Shown here one piece after another: positions 1 through 8,162 of a stretch of DNA of 64,000 bases. The position numbers and the translations under genes are program-made. Each line of letters begins with the position of its first letter. The first letter of the stretch is position 1. Source of the DNA: Pseudonocardia sp. SCN 73-27 (lineage in GTDB: Bacteria; Actinomycetota; Actinomycetes; Mycobacteriales; Pseudonocardiaceae); NCBI GenBank assembly GCA_001725415.1, contig MEGH01000039.1:41556-105555 (forward strand), in the 5' to 3' direction. The notes beneath the pieces were generated by a model. That model saw only the letters and a list, made by a program, of their open reading frames with translations, had not been told where the DNA came from and ran no database searches.

Positions 1-312
1 GGACTTGGCGACCGCGGACACGGCGCAGGTGTAGAGCGTCGGCTCGACGGGGATCGGGCGGCCGGTGAGCCGGGCCTTGCTGTGGTAGTTCATGCCGACG
101 CCCCAGAGCGTGCCGATCGTGCCGAGGGGGGCGATCAGGCCGGCGGTGGCCTCGTGGAGCGGGAGCCGGCGGGTGACGGGCGCGAGGTGCATGTCCTGCA
201 GCGATCCGGTGGCCCGGACCAGCTCGCCGACGTCCCGGTGGGGCAGGTCGAGGAGTGCGACTTCGGCGCCGTCTCGGCGCGCGACCCCCCATCGGGTGGC
301 AAGGACGTCCAT
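1..312 (-). CDS. Fumarylacetoacetate hydrolase family protein, N-terminal part (cut by window edge)
   Basis: The gene runs off the left edge; 104 residues from the start codon are visible. The stretch GVGMNYHSKARLTGRP (about residues 71-86) resembles the core of FAH-family hydrolases and isomerases, which cleave C-C bonds of 2-oxo or acylpyruvate acids with a bound divalent metal. The metal-binding acidic residues lie beyond the edge, so activity cannot be judged. The ATG at 312 lies about 10 nt from a predicted -10 region and has no clear ribosome site, so translation may be nearly leaderless. It sits downstream of a TauD-like dioxygenase on the same strand but has its own copy of the island's shared promoter element. 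Confidence 0.75.
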   Translation of the reverse strand, partial: MDVLATRWGVARRDGAEVALLDLPHRDVGELVRATGSLQDMHLAPVTRRLPLHEATAGLIAPLGTIGTLWGVGMNYHSKARLTGRPIPVEPTLYTCAVSAVAKS

Positions 313-315
313 ACG

Positions 316-358
316 TCGCATCTTTCGATGCGAGACGCCGTCTTGTCAACTATCCCGT
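316..358 (-). promoter_or_regulatory. Promoter/operator element, copy A
   Basis: Read on the minus strand it contains TTGACA (complement of 344-349), then AGACGGCGTCTCGCATCGAA and AGATGCG. It aligns with two other copies in the window, at 6747-6789 and 8065-8106, though less closely than those two match each other. TTGACA is a good -35 box, and the AAAGAT region about 17 nt on would be the -10. The FAH-like gene starts about 10 nt downstream. A local inverted repeat, CGCATC TTTC GATGCG, sits at 318-333. Confidence 0.6.
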
Positions 359-538
359 GATGGCATCGCGGATCGTGAGACGGTCAGCACTCTAGGAAAG
401 GTGGCGTCGACGGTAGAACCACAGGTCAGATGCCATGCTGCCGCGACAGCGCGCTCGTGCATCACGGGCGGAACGCACGCACCGGCCGACGTCGCGAGAC
501 GGCCGGCCGGCGAGGGAGAGCCTGGAGAGGGGCCCGCG

Positions 539-1609
539 TCAGTTGCCCCAGTCGAGCCGGGGCTGCGTGACCTCCCCGATGCGGTGGCGACCGTCGGGGT
601 GGCCCGGACCGTCGGCCACCCCCTGCTCCTTGACGACGTGCTTGCCGAAGCCCGGCACGAGCGGTCGCGTGCCGCGCTTGAGCCACAGCCGCATCAGGTG
701 CCGACGCCGCCCGGGCTCGGGATGGTCGACGAACGCCGTGCGCGAGTGGAGCGCGGCATGGTTGGACAGCCACTGGATGTCGCCGGGCCGGAAGTCCATG
801 TGCAGGACGAGCCCGTCGTGGCGCAGGATCTCGTCGAACAGGTCGAGCAGCTCCTCCTGCTGCGGCGTCAGCCGCGGGACCTCCTCGTAGTCCTGCGCCG
901 AGCGGATGATCCGGTTGCCGGCGTACATGCTGAACACGCCGTCGACGACACAGACCATCGGCGAGGTGTAGGTGTTCGCGGGCGCGTCGTGGTCCTGCTT
1001 GTACCAGTCCCAGTGCCACGTCTCGAACATCAGCGGCGCCAGGTCGGGCCGGCGCTCCAGCACGGTGTTGTAGATCGTCGCCGCGCAGATCAGACTGCTC
1101 GCCCCGCCCTCCTTCGCCGGCCGCAGGCACAGCAGGCCCACGACGTCGCTGGAGTCGGAGTGGAAGTTGAGGCTGTCGCGGATCGCCGACCCGAGCGCCG
1201 TCGGGTCGTCGCGCTTCTTGTCCGAGGTCGCCCGCACGTGGTCGAGCAGGTCTCCCATCTGGTTGAGCTGCATGGGCACGCCCAGGTGCAGCCCCAGCAC
1301 GAAGTAGATGGCCCCGGACAGGGCGTCGCCGTACTCGTCGACGCGCAGGCCACGGACCAGCACGAAGCCGCGGCCGCCGTCGAGGACGCGGGCCCATTCG
1401 TCGACGGCCGGGCGGCACACCGGCAGCGGGTAGTCGTCGGCGGTGACGCGGCGCAGGTCGGGGTCGTCGGCGACGAAGCGCCGGCCGACGGTCTCGAGCT
1501 CGGCGAGCTCGTCTGTCGTCAGCCGGTGGATCCAGTCGGTACGGGCGGACAGCTCGTCGCCACGCCACACGGCGGGGCCGCTGACGGGCTGGGACGTCAT
1601 GGTGGACAT
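539..1609 (-). CDS. TauD/TfdA-family Fe(II)/2-oxoglutarate dioxygenase (paralogue 1)
   Basis: A 356-residue protein of the TauD/TfdA superfamily, which hydroxylates small molecules using Fe(II), O2 and 2-oxoglutarate. The iron-binding facial triad is visible: H150 and D152 in NFHSDSSDVVGLL and a distal histidine at H288 in ALHSRTAF, with the conserved arginine region near R307 (RLWL). Start at 1609 is supported by GAGG seven bases upstream. It is clearly paralogous to the plus-strand gene at 8163-9152. It lies 224 bp after the enolase-family gene. The substrate is unknown; taurine, aryloxyalkanoate or another organic acid or sulfonate are family precedents. Confidence 0.85.
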   Translation of the reverse strand: MSTMTSQPVSGPAVWRGDELSARTDWIHRLTTDELAELETVGRRFVADDPDLRRVTADDYPLPVCRPAVDEWARVLDGGRGFVLVRGLRVDEYGDALSGAIYFVLGLHLGVPMQLNQMGDLLDHVRATSDKKRDDPTALGSAIRDSLNFHSDSSDVVGLLCLRPAKEGGASSLICAATIYNTVLERRPDLAPLMFETWHWDWYKQDHDAPANTYTSPMVCVVDGVFSMYAGNRIIRSAQDYEEVPRLTPQQEELLDLFDEILRHDGLVLHMDFRPGDIQWLSNHAALHSRTAFVDHPEPGRRRHLMRLWLKRGTRPLVPGFGKHVVKEQGVADGPGHPDGRHRIGEVTQPRLDWGN

Positions 1610-1833
1610 GTCTGTTCCTCGGGTGATCGGGCGGTTTTTCGACCCGTCGTGGGCGCGGCCGCGCGCCGGGTCCGGTGCGTCCCGATCAGAAGTGCGCGTA
1701 GATCCCGTTGACTGCTGTGCCGTGCCGCAGGCCGTGGCGCTTGGGCGCCGACCTGCGACGTGGGTACGGATTCGTCGTCCTCACCTCCCTACGAAGCCTC
1801 CCTGCGGTGCGTCCCGAGCTCAGACGTCCCAGC

Positions 1834-3000
1834 TCAGACGTCCCCGTTGAAGCGGTCCAGGAGTCCCTTCGACGTGCCGACGACGCGGCCGCGCGGAGGG
1901 GAGTAGGGGTGCTTCGCGGCGGCTGCCTCGTCGAGGTCGACACCCAGGCCCGGGCCGTCGGGGATCGGCAGCATGCCGTCGACGACCTGGTCGAGTCCAA
2001 GCTTGGCGCCCACCGACAGCTCCTCGTGCGCGGGCACGAGGTGCAGCGAGTACTCGACGAGCCGGATCGCCGGCACCGTCGCGGCCAGGTGAAGGTTCGC
2101 CGTCAGCGCCAGCGGGCCCGCCGAGATGTGGGGGACGACGCGGGCGCCGTAGCGCGACGCCGCGACCTGCGCCATCCGCCGCGCCACCGAGATGCCGCCG
2201 TTGACCGCGGCGTCGGGCTGCAGCACCGACACCCCGCTCTCCAGGACCTGAATCGCCTCCTCGACGCCGAACAGGTGCTCGCCGTAGGCGATCGGCACCG
2301 CGCTCGCCCGTGCGGCCGACGCGATCCCGGCCCACGCCGTCTGCGGCATGGGCTCCTCGAACCAGCGGATGCCGAGGTCGGCCAGGTGCCGCGAGAGCTC
2401 GACGGTGGTCGCCTGTGTGTAGGTCTCGCTGCCGTCGATCATCAGCTCGACGTCCGACGGCAGCAGGCCGCGCAGCTCGGTGAGCACGCGCAGGTCGTCG
2501 TGCCAGGCCGGGCCCAGCCGCACCTTCGCCTTGGTGACGCCGCGCTCGGTGGCGCGCGAGATCAGCTCGTGGTGGAAGCTCGCCGGGCCCTCGTCGAGGA
2601 ACGTCGACGACGCGTAGATCTCGACGGCGTCACGCACCCGGCCGATCAGGGCGCTGACCGAGCGCCCGGACGCCTTGCCCAGCAGGTCCCACAGCGCGAT
2701 CTCGACGGCGCTGCGTGCCTGCGCCGCGATCCAGACGTCGCCGAGGCGGCGGCGGGTGGCCATGCGCAGCTTCTCGGTCAGCGGCTCGACCGCGACCAGC
2801 TCCTCGCCGGCCAGGAGCGGGTCGTAGACGTCGCGGATCAGCGTGGCCAGCACCGAGGCGTAGGAGCAGCCGTAGCTGTCGCAGGCCTCGCCGTAGCCGA
2901 CGAGCCCGTCGTCGGTGGTGATCTTGACGAAGAGCAGCGACATCGGCTCCCGGCGCAGCGGGAACGTGACCGGGATCGGCTCGATCGACCGGATTCTCAT
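1834..3000 (-). CDS. Mandelate racemase/muconate lactonizing enzyme family protein
   Basis: A 388-residue enolase-superfamily protein. Such enzymes abstract a proton alpha to a carboxylate, giving racemisation, cycloisomerisation or dehydration of acids. Visible elements: a KxK-type lysine pair at K157/K159, metal ligands D189 (LMIDGSE), E215/E216 (WFEEPM) and E241 (YGEHLFG), and a His-Asp dyad candidate D263 (QPDAAVNGG) with H291 (VVPHISAG). This pattern fits the mandelate racemase or sugar-acid dehydratase subgroup better than muconate cycloisomerase. Its ATG overlaps the stop of the ABC ATPase by ATGA, so it is the fifth gene of the transporter operon and probably acts on the imported compound. 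Confidence 0.85.
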   Translation of the reverse strand: MRIRSIEPIPVTFPLRREPMSLLFVKITTDDGLVGYGEACDSYGCSYASVLATLIRDVYDPLLAGEELVAVEPLTEKLRMATRRRLGDVWIAAQARSAVEIALWDLLGKASGRSVSALIGRVRDAVEIYASSTFLDEGPASFHHELISRATERGVTKAKVRLGPAWHDDLRVLTELRGLLPSDVELMIDGSETYTQATTVELSRHLADLGIRWFEEPMPQTAWAGIASAARASAVPIAYGEHLFGVEEAIQVLESGVSVLQPDAAVNGGISVARRMAQVAASRYGARVVPHISAGPLALTANLHLAATVPAIRLVEYSLHLVPAHEELSVGAKLGLDQVVDGMLPIPDGPGLGVDLDEAAAAKHPYSPPRGRVVGTSKGLLDRFNGDV

Positions 3001-3872
3001 GCCTTCAGCTCCGAGGGCCGGCCGTCGAGCTCGGCGTCGCTCCCCGCGGACGAGGTCGCGGCCGGGCGGCGGACCAGGGTGAACACCTCGGCGCGCCGCT
3101 TCACGAACTCCGGCTCGGCCTTGGTGGTGAGCTGGTCGCGACGGCCCAGGTCGACCGGGATGTCGGCGATGAGCCGGCCCGGGTGGGCGGCCAGCACGAT
3201 GACGCGGTCGGCCACGTACACGGCCTCGTCGATGTCGTGGGTGACCATCGCGACGGTCATGTCGTACCGGTCACGCAGCGCCAGGACCAGGTCCTCGAGG
3301 TCGGCGCGGGTCTGGGCGTCGACGGCGGCGAGCGGCTCGTCCATCAGCATGACGGTCGGCTCGACGACCAGCGCGCGGGCGATCGCGACGCGCTGCTGCA
3401 TGCCGCCCGACATCTGCCACGGGTACAGCGCCTGTGTCCCGGCGAGGTCGACGGCCGTCAGCGCCTCGTCGACGCGGCGGGCCACCTCGGCCTTGGGCAG
3501 CTTGTCGGCCGCCGCGGCCATCGACAGGTTCTTGCCGACGGTCATCCACGGGAACAGCGAACGTCCGTAGTCCTGGAAGACGACGGCGACGCCGGGAGGC
3601 GGGCCGGAGATGGGCGTGGAGCCCAGCCGGATTCCGCCCGCGGTGGGCTTGAGCAGCCCGGCCATCATCATCAGCAGGGTCGACTTGCCGCAGCCGGACG
3701 GCCCGACGATGGAGATGAACTGGCCGCTCTCGACGGTGAACGAGGTCTCGTCGAGTGCGAGGCGGGCCGTGGGGCCGTCCCCGTAGACCTTCTTGACGCC
3801 TTCGACGTGCAGATCCATCGGTGCCTTCGCTCCGTTCGGCGTGCGTGTTCGCGGTGTCGCGAGGATGGTCAT
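2997..3872 (-). CDS. ABC transporter ATP-binding protein (NitT/TauT type)
   Basis: A 291-residue ATPase with Walker A GPSGCGKST (57-65), Q-loop FQDYGRSLFPW, signature MSGGMQQRVA, Walker B VMLMDEP and switch histidine THDIDEA. The Q-loop and overall length fit the nitrate/sulfonate/taurine importer family (SsuB/TauB-like). It would energise the two permeases encoded just upstream. Start 3872 gives an ATGA overlap with the upstream permease stop, and its own stop overlaps the next ATG the same way, indicating translational coupling. The only ATPase of this transporter type in the window, so both binding proteins (5597-6580 and 9210-10205) probably use it. Confidence 0.93.
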   Translation of the reverse strand: MTILATPRTRTPNGAKAPMDLHVEGVKKVYGDGPTARLALDETSFTVESGQFISIVGPSGCGKSTLLMMMAGLLKPTAGGIRLGSTPISGPPPGVAVVFQDYGRSLFPWMTVGKNLSMAAAADKLPKAEVARRVDEALTAVDLAGTQALYPWQMSGGMQQRVAIARALVVEPTVMLMDEPLAAVDAQTRADLEDLVLALRDRYDMTVAMVTHDIDEAVYVADRVIVLAAHPGRLIADIPVDLGRRDQLTTKAEPEFVKRRAEVFTLVRRPAATSSAGSDAELDGRPSELKA

Positions 3873-4771
3873 TGGCCGCTCAGCCCCTCCCGGCGCTGCC
3901 AGCGCAGCACGCGCTTCTCGATGAGCTCGAGGACGACGTTGAGGAGCACGCTGATCACGCCGATCAGCAGGAACGCCGACCACATCTGCAGGAACTTGAA
4001 GGACTGCTGGTTGAGCAGGATCTCGTAGCCGACACCCGCGGTCGTCGCGTAGAGCTCCGAGATCACCATGAGGATCAGTGCGACGCCGATGCTGACGCGG
4101 ACACCGGTGAGGATGCCCGGCATCGCGGCGGGCACGAGGACCCGCCGGTACAGCGTGAACGGTGAGATCCGCAGGCTGCGGGCCGTCTGCAGGGTCATCC
4201 GATCGACGCCCGCGACGCCGTCGGCGGTGTTGACGATGATGAGCCCGACGGTGCCGACGAAGATCAGGAAGACGTTCATGCTGTCGGCGATGCCGAAGAT
4301 CTGCACGGCGACCGGGATGATCGCCGACTTCGGCTCGGCCAGCCAGAACCGGATGAACGGGAAGTACATGGCCGCGGCGACGGCGCTGCGGCCCAGCAGG
4401 ATGCCGACGGGGATGCCGACGACCAGCGCCAGCCCCCAACCCTGCGCGAGACGCCGGAGGCTGGGCAGGGCGGCGTCGAAGAAGTGCTGGGACAGGAACA
4501 GCGACGACGGGTCGCCGGTGAACCAGTCCTGGCCGAACTGCACGAAGATCTTCGACAGCGGCGGGAAGTAGAGCGTCGGACTGAGGGTGGCGACGACCTG
4601 CCACAGGATCGCGATCGCGACGAGCAGCCACAGGCTGCTCACCCCGCTCACCAGGCGGCGGCCGAAGGGGCGCTTTCGGCGCGGGACGCGCGTGGTCGGC
4701 GCCTTGTCGCCGGCGGGTGGGGGCGGCGGTGCGGACGTGAGAGTGGACGTGGCCCCGGACGGGTCAGGCAC
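3869..4771 (-). CDS. ABC transporter permease (NitT/TauT type), first of two
   Basis: About 300 residues with a proline-rich cytoplasmic N-terminus, then hydrophobic segments and the EAA-like coupling stretch (near GVDRMTLQTARSLRISPF) of SsuC/TauC permeases. I chose the GTG at 4771 because GGAGG precedes it by 4 nt and it overlaps the upstream stop by eight bases. An earlier ATG at 4831 would overlap the upstream gene by 68 nt. It would pair with the second permease to form a heterodimeric channel, since the two sequences are alike but distinct. Confidence 0.88.
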   Translation of the reverse strand: MPDPSGATSTLTSAPPPPPAGDKAPTTRVPRRKRPFGRRLVSGVSSLWLLVAIAILWQVVATLSPTLYFPPLSKIFVQFGQDWFTGDPSSLFLSQHFFDAALPSLRRLAQGWGLALVVGIPVGILLGRSAVAAAMYFPFIRFWLAEPKSAIIPVAVQIFGIADSMNVFLIFVGTVGLIIVNTADGVAGVDRMTLQTARSLRISPFTLYRRVLVPAAMPGILTGVRVSIGVALILMVISELYATTAGVGYEILLNQQSFKFLQMWSAFLLIGVISVLLNVVLELIEKRVLRWQRREGLSGQ

Positions 4772-5600
4772 TGGCCCTCCAACCGACGGCGCGACGCTCG
4801 AGACGGACCAGCACGGTGTAGAGGAGCGCACCGAGCAGGCCGACGACGATGACGGCCGCGTAGACGATGTCGGGGCGCAGCGCCTGCTGGTACAGCCGCA
4901 GGAACGTGCCGACCCCGGAACGCGCGCCGAGCAGCTCGGCGGCGATGACGACGACGAGTGCCGTGCCCGTCGCGACCCGCACGCCGGTGAGGATCGACGG
5001 CAGCGCGCTGGGCAGCGTGACGTACACCTGGCGGCGCCACCACGGCCAGCGCATGGACCGTGCGGCGTCGAGGCGCAGCGGCTCGGTGCCGAGCACGCCG
5101 TAGCTGGTGTTGATGATGATCGGCCACAGGATCGCCCAGAAGGCGATGGCCACCTTCATCTCCGTCGCCAGCCCGAACATCAGGATGGCGATCGGCAGCA
5201 GTGCGGTGGCCGGGACGGCCCGCGCGACGTTGACGACGACCATCGACGGCCGGCGCAGGAACGGGATCGCGCTGGTGACCAGACCGATGAGGATGCCCGC
5301 CGCGCTGCCGAGGGCGAGCGCGATCAGCCAGGTGAGCAAGGTGTCGCCGAGGGCGCCGAGGAACTCGCCGCTGGTGAGCACGCCGGGCAGGGCGGCGGCC
5401 ACCACCGCCGGCCCGGGGAGGGCCGACGGCGGGATGACGCCGGTGGAGGCGCCGAGCTGCCAGAGCGCGATCAGCGAGCCGGTGCCGAGGATGCCGAGCA
5501 GTATCCGCTGGGTGCGGCTGAGCTGGGCGGCGGTGACTGCGCGCGACGAACCGGGCGGGACCTGCTGCCTCGGCCGGGTCGTCGTCGACGCCGCGGTCAT
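4764..5600 (-). CDS. ABC transporter permease (NitT/TauT type), second of two
   Basis: A 278-residue integral membrane protein with about six hydrophobic segments and an EAA-type loop (EPLRLDAARSMRWPWWRRQVY), as in SsuC/TauC. It starts at the ATG at 5600, which overlaps the stop of the binding-protein gene as ATGA. Gene order is binding protein, permease, permease, ATPase, enolase-family enzyme, all in one direction with 4-8 nt overlaps: a single tightly coupled operon driven from the promoter at 6747-6789. Confidence 0.88.
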   Translation of the reverse strand: MTAASTTTRPRQQVPPGSSRAVTAAQLSRTQRILLGILGTGSLIALWQLGASTGVIPPSALPGPAVVAAALPGVLTSGEFLGALGDTLLTWLIALALGSAAGILIGLVTSAIPFLRRPSMVVVNVARAVPATALLPIAILMFGLATEMKVAIAFWAILWPIIINTSYGVLGTEPLRLDAARSMRWPWWRRQVYVTLPSALPSILTGVRVATGTALVVVIAAELLGARSGVGTFLRLYQQALRPDIVYAAVIVVGLLGALLYTVLVRLERRAVGWRASA

Positions 5601-6580
5601 CCGGTGGTCCAGGCGAAGTCGGCGACCTTGGTCTCGACGGGGAAGTCGGCCGGGATGGCCTTCGTCTCGGCGAGGATCGACTTCATCCGCATGAACGAGC
5701 CGCGGTCGATGCGCCCGGCGTAGCCCTGCTCGGCGATCTGCGCGAGGTCGGCGGCGGGGCGCTTGCAGTACTTGGAGAAGATGTCGAACTTCTGGGCGTT
5801 GTTGGCCTTGTCGTTGCCCGCCTTGGCCGCCTCGTCCATGGCGTCGGTGAACTGCACGACGGCCTTCTGGTTCTTCGCGAGGAAGTCGTTCGAGGTGGCG
5901 TAGAGCGCGGTCGGGGTGGCGCCGCCGGCGGCGTCGAAGATCGGGTTGCCGATCGAGCGGCCGGTACCGGCCTTGGTCACCTCGAAGATCTCGGTCGACG
6001 TGACCTGCGCGCCGTCGACGGCCTTGTTGGCGACGGCCGTGGCGAGCTCGGGGAAGGGCAGCGCGGTGAACTTCGGCGCGGTGCCGCCGGCGTCGGTGAT
6101 CCACCGGGAGGTGAGGACGGCGCCGGTGCCGGTCAGCTCGTTGACGGCGACGGTCTTGCCGGAGAGGTCGGCGGGGCCGCGGGCGGGGGAGTCGGCGGCG
6201 ACGATGACGCCGTGGCTCTCGGGCGTCGAGACGCCACTGCCGGAGACGATCGTGAGCGGCAGGCCTTGCGCGAGCGCGTTGAAGATGGCCGCCGAGCTGA
6301 CGAACGCGACGTCGGCCGAGCCGGACTGGACCGCGGCGATGCCGGCGTTGCCCCCCGTGGACTTGACGAGCTCCACGTCGAGGCCGTGCTTGGCGAAGAT
6401 CCCGGCGTCCTGGGCGTAGAGGGCGATCTCGTTGCAGAGGCCGAGGCTGGTGACCCGCAGGGGGATCCGGCCGGACTCGCTGGCGGCCACCTCGTCGGTC
6501 GATGACCCGCACCCGGCCAGCGTCGCGAGGGCGACCACCGATGCGACGGCGGTCGCGACCCACCTGAGACGTCGATTCAT
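5597..6580 (-). CDS. ABC transporter substrate-binding lipoprotein 1 (NMT1/SsuA-like)
   Basis: A 327-residue periplasmic-type binding protein. The N-terminus has an arginine-rich start, a hydrophobic core and the lipobox LAGC with C24, so it is lipid-anchored outside the membrane. The mature part has the NMT1/SsuA pattern (DAGIFAKHGLDVELVKSTGG; LQGLPLTIVSGSG-like segments). ATG at 6580 is preceded by GGAG with 6-nt spacing. The leader from the predicted promoter is about 170 nt. A close paralogue at 9210-10205 is on the opposite strand. Ligand unknown; the family binds sulfonates, nitrate, pyrimidines and aromatic acids. Confidence 0.9.
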   Translation of the reverse strand: MNRRLRWVATAVASVVALATLAGCGSSTDEVAASESGRIPLRVTSLGLCNEIALYAQDAGIFAKHGLDVELVKSTGGNAGIAAVQSGSADVAFVSSAAIFNALAQGLPLTIVSGSGVSTPESHGVIVAADSPARGPADLSGKTVAVNELTGTGAVLTSRWITDAGGTAPKFTALPFPELATAVANKAVDGAQVTSTEIFEVTKAGTGRSIGNPIFDAAGGATPTALYATSNDFLAKNQKAVVQFTDAMDEAAKAGNDKANNAQKFDIFSKYCKRPAADLAQIAEQGYAGRIDRGSFMRMKSILAETKAIPADFPVETKVADFAWTTG

Positions 6581-6746
6581 GGGGCACTCCGTTGTGTGGT
6601 GGAACGGCCGTCGGCGGCGCGGCTCTCGCCTGCGCCTTCTGTCTGCTCCGCCGCCGCGGCGGGTCCGGGTGAACACATGCTTACCGAGTCCTGTATCGAC
6701 CGCCGTGCGACATTCGCCACGTTCGTGGAGGAGCGGCCGAGGTGGC

Positions 6747-6789
6747 GCCATCTTGTATTGCGATACGCCGTCGTGTCAATCAATACGGC
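6747..6789 (-). promoter_or_regulatory. Promoter/operator element, copy B
   Basis: On the minus strand: CCGTATTGA, then TTGACACGACGGCGTATCGC, then AATACAAGATGG. It differs from copy C (8065-8106) at only 3 of 42 positions. TTGACA (complement of 6774-6779) is a consensus -35; TACAAG 16 nt downstream is a possible -10. The GTAT CGCA ATAC inverted repeat within it is a candidate repressor or activator site. It lies between the acetamidase stop and the transporter operon and would give that operon its own promoter. Confidence 0.65.
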
Positions 6790-6821
6790 AGTGCGACCGT
6801 CGAGGCGCCCGGGCGGGCGGA

Positions 6822-7928
6822 TCACGCGAAGATCGACCGGTCGATGCCGCAGTGCGCGCCGAGCACTCCGTCGACCACTTGCGTGACGCCGAGGTCGCCC
6901 GCGACCGACACCAGTGAGTAGGCGTCATCGGCCGAGAGCCCCACTCGCCACCGCAGCAACGCGACCATCTCGCGCGCTGCCATCAGCGCGGCGGCGTCCA
7001 GGTCGTCGCCGAACCCGTGGGTGAACCAGTGCGTCGCTGTCTCCAGCAGCGGCGTGCGGATCTCGATGTCGTCGACTGCGGCGACGCGGATCGTCGCGTT
7101 CATCGACGCCTCGATCGCCGTCCCGCACACCTCGCCGTCGCCCTGCGCGAAGTGCGGGTCGCCGACGTAGATGCCCGCGCCCTCGTGGAAGACCGGGAAG
7201 AAGACGGTGGCCCCTTCGCCGAACCGCCAGTTGTCGACGTTCCCACCGAACACGCCGGGCGGCACCGTCGAGACGGGTTCGGTGCCGGGCGGCAGCACCC
7301 CGATCACGCCGAAGTGCGGACGGACCGGGATGCTCACCGGACGGCTGAACGGCTCGTCGGCGCGTGCGTCGGCAGGGGAGAGCCAGCCGGGGACGTCGTA
7401 TACCGGGCGGCTGCGGAAGTCGTAGGCGAACTCGGGGCGGGCGGTGGCGGGGAAGGCGTCGCCGTTCTCGTCCAGGCGATAGATCGTGATCCGCTCCTTG
7501 CCGAAGTCGGAGTGCAGCAGTCCCCAGTTGGCGGCGCAGTTGGAGCCGTAGGGCACGCGCGGCGCGGTCGACTCGATGCGGACGGCGACCGCGCCCCCGG
7601 GCCGCGCACCGGCGACGGCGACCGGTCCGGTCAGGACGTGCACGCCCGGGCCGCGCTCGTGCTCGGGGAACGCCGACCAGATGGCGTGCAGGCCGTCGTC
7701 GAGCATCAGCTCGGGGGCGTCGCCGGCGTGGTGGCTGACGGCCTCGACGTCGAGACGGGCACCGGAGTCGACGGTCCGGACGGGGGGCGCGGCCGGGTCG
7801 ATGGAGCCCCAGCGGACGGTCTGCGGGGTCGCGGGCAGCGCGTGGGCCGGGGGTGCGGCGGCGGCGAAGGTCTCGGTCGTCGTGGGCGAGAGCGTCTCGA
7901 TCGCGTGCAGAGTGGGGGTACGGGTCAT
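6822..7928 (-). CDS. Acetamidase/formamidase family protein
   Basis: A 368-residue protein of the FmdA/AmdA family, which hydrolyses short amides to ammonia and a carboxylate. The characteristic block NVDNWRFGEGATVFFPVF followed by GDPHFAQGDGEVCGTAIE is present, as is the YGSNCAANWG segment. Length is slightly above the usual ~310-400 range centre, with an extra N-terminal stretch of about 40 residues. No Shine-Dalgarno is seen before the ATG at 7928, so a leaderless or alternative start is possible. The gene is divergent from dioxygenase 2 and upstream of the importer operon on the same strand, so it may release ammonia from the imported compound. Confidence 0.85.
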   Translation of the reverse strand: MTRTPTLHAIETLSPTTTETFAAAAPPAHALPATPQTVRWGSIDPAAPPVRTVDSGARLDVEAVSHHAGDAPELMLDDGLHAIWSAFPEHERGPGVHVLTGPVAVAGARPGGAVAVRIESTAPRVPYGSNCAANWGLLHSDFGKERITIYRLDENGDAFPATARPEFAYDFRSRPVYDVPGWLSPADARADEPFSRPVSIPVRPHFGVIGVLPPGTEPVSTVPPGVFGGNVDNWRFGEGATVFFPVFHEGAGIYVGDPHFAQGDGEVCGTAIEASMNATIRVAAVDDIEIRTPLLETATHWFTHGFGDDLDAAALMAAREMVALLRWRVGLSADDAYSLVSVAGDLGVTQVVDGVLGAHCGIDRSIFA

Positions 7929-7988
7929 GGTTCAAGGAGGCCCCGGGACTGTTGCCGACGCGTGACGTCGCAGTAAAACCGTCCCGCA

Positions 7989-8004
7989 TTGCGTGATGAC
8001 GTAA
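7989..8004. promoter_or_regulatory. Imperfect inverted repeat in the divergent promoter region
   Basis: TTGCGT and ACGTAA are separated by 4 nt (5 of 6 arm positions pair). It lies in the 234-bp region between the divergent acetamidase and dioxygenase 2 genes, on the acetamidase side. It could be a regulator site for the minus-strand gene; there is no second copy to support it. Confidence 0.25.
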
Positions 8005-8064
8005 CGCACCGTGCGGTGACGCCGACTACACCTGCGGGAGTGCGATGCGCTTCGTTCGGCCCCG

Positions 8065-8106
8065 CCGTATCGATTGACACGACGGCGTATCGCATTACAA
8101 GATGCC
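8065..8106 (+). promoter_or_regulatory. Promoter/operator element, copy C
   Basis: Plus-strand copy with TTGACA at 8074-8079 and the same GACGGCGTATCGC core and ACAAGATG end as copy B. CGTATCG occurs twice, about 20 bp apart (two helical turns), in CCGTATCGA and GGCGTATCGC. It would drive dioxygenase 2 and probably the second binding protein, with a leader of about 55 nt. Near-identity with copy B on the opposite strand indicates one shared regulator. Confidence 0.65.
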
Positions 8107-8162
8107 GGAATCCGTGCGGCAGGACCGTTCCGCCGGATTCCCAGCGATGAGAGGCGGTTGGT

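Noticed and set aside
92-1711. Long open frames antisense to or out of frame with the metabolic genes, some over 500 codons
   Set aside because: They are arginine/proline-rich shadows produced by the high third-position GC of real genes; none shows a family motif.
6743-6750. A TGGCGCCA palindrome next to promoter copy B, like the RHH operator unit
   Set aside because: Single 8-bp GC palindromes are expected by chance here (another lies within coding DNA at about 19422); there is no 11-bp tandem copy.
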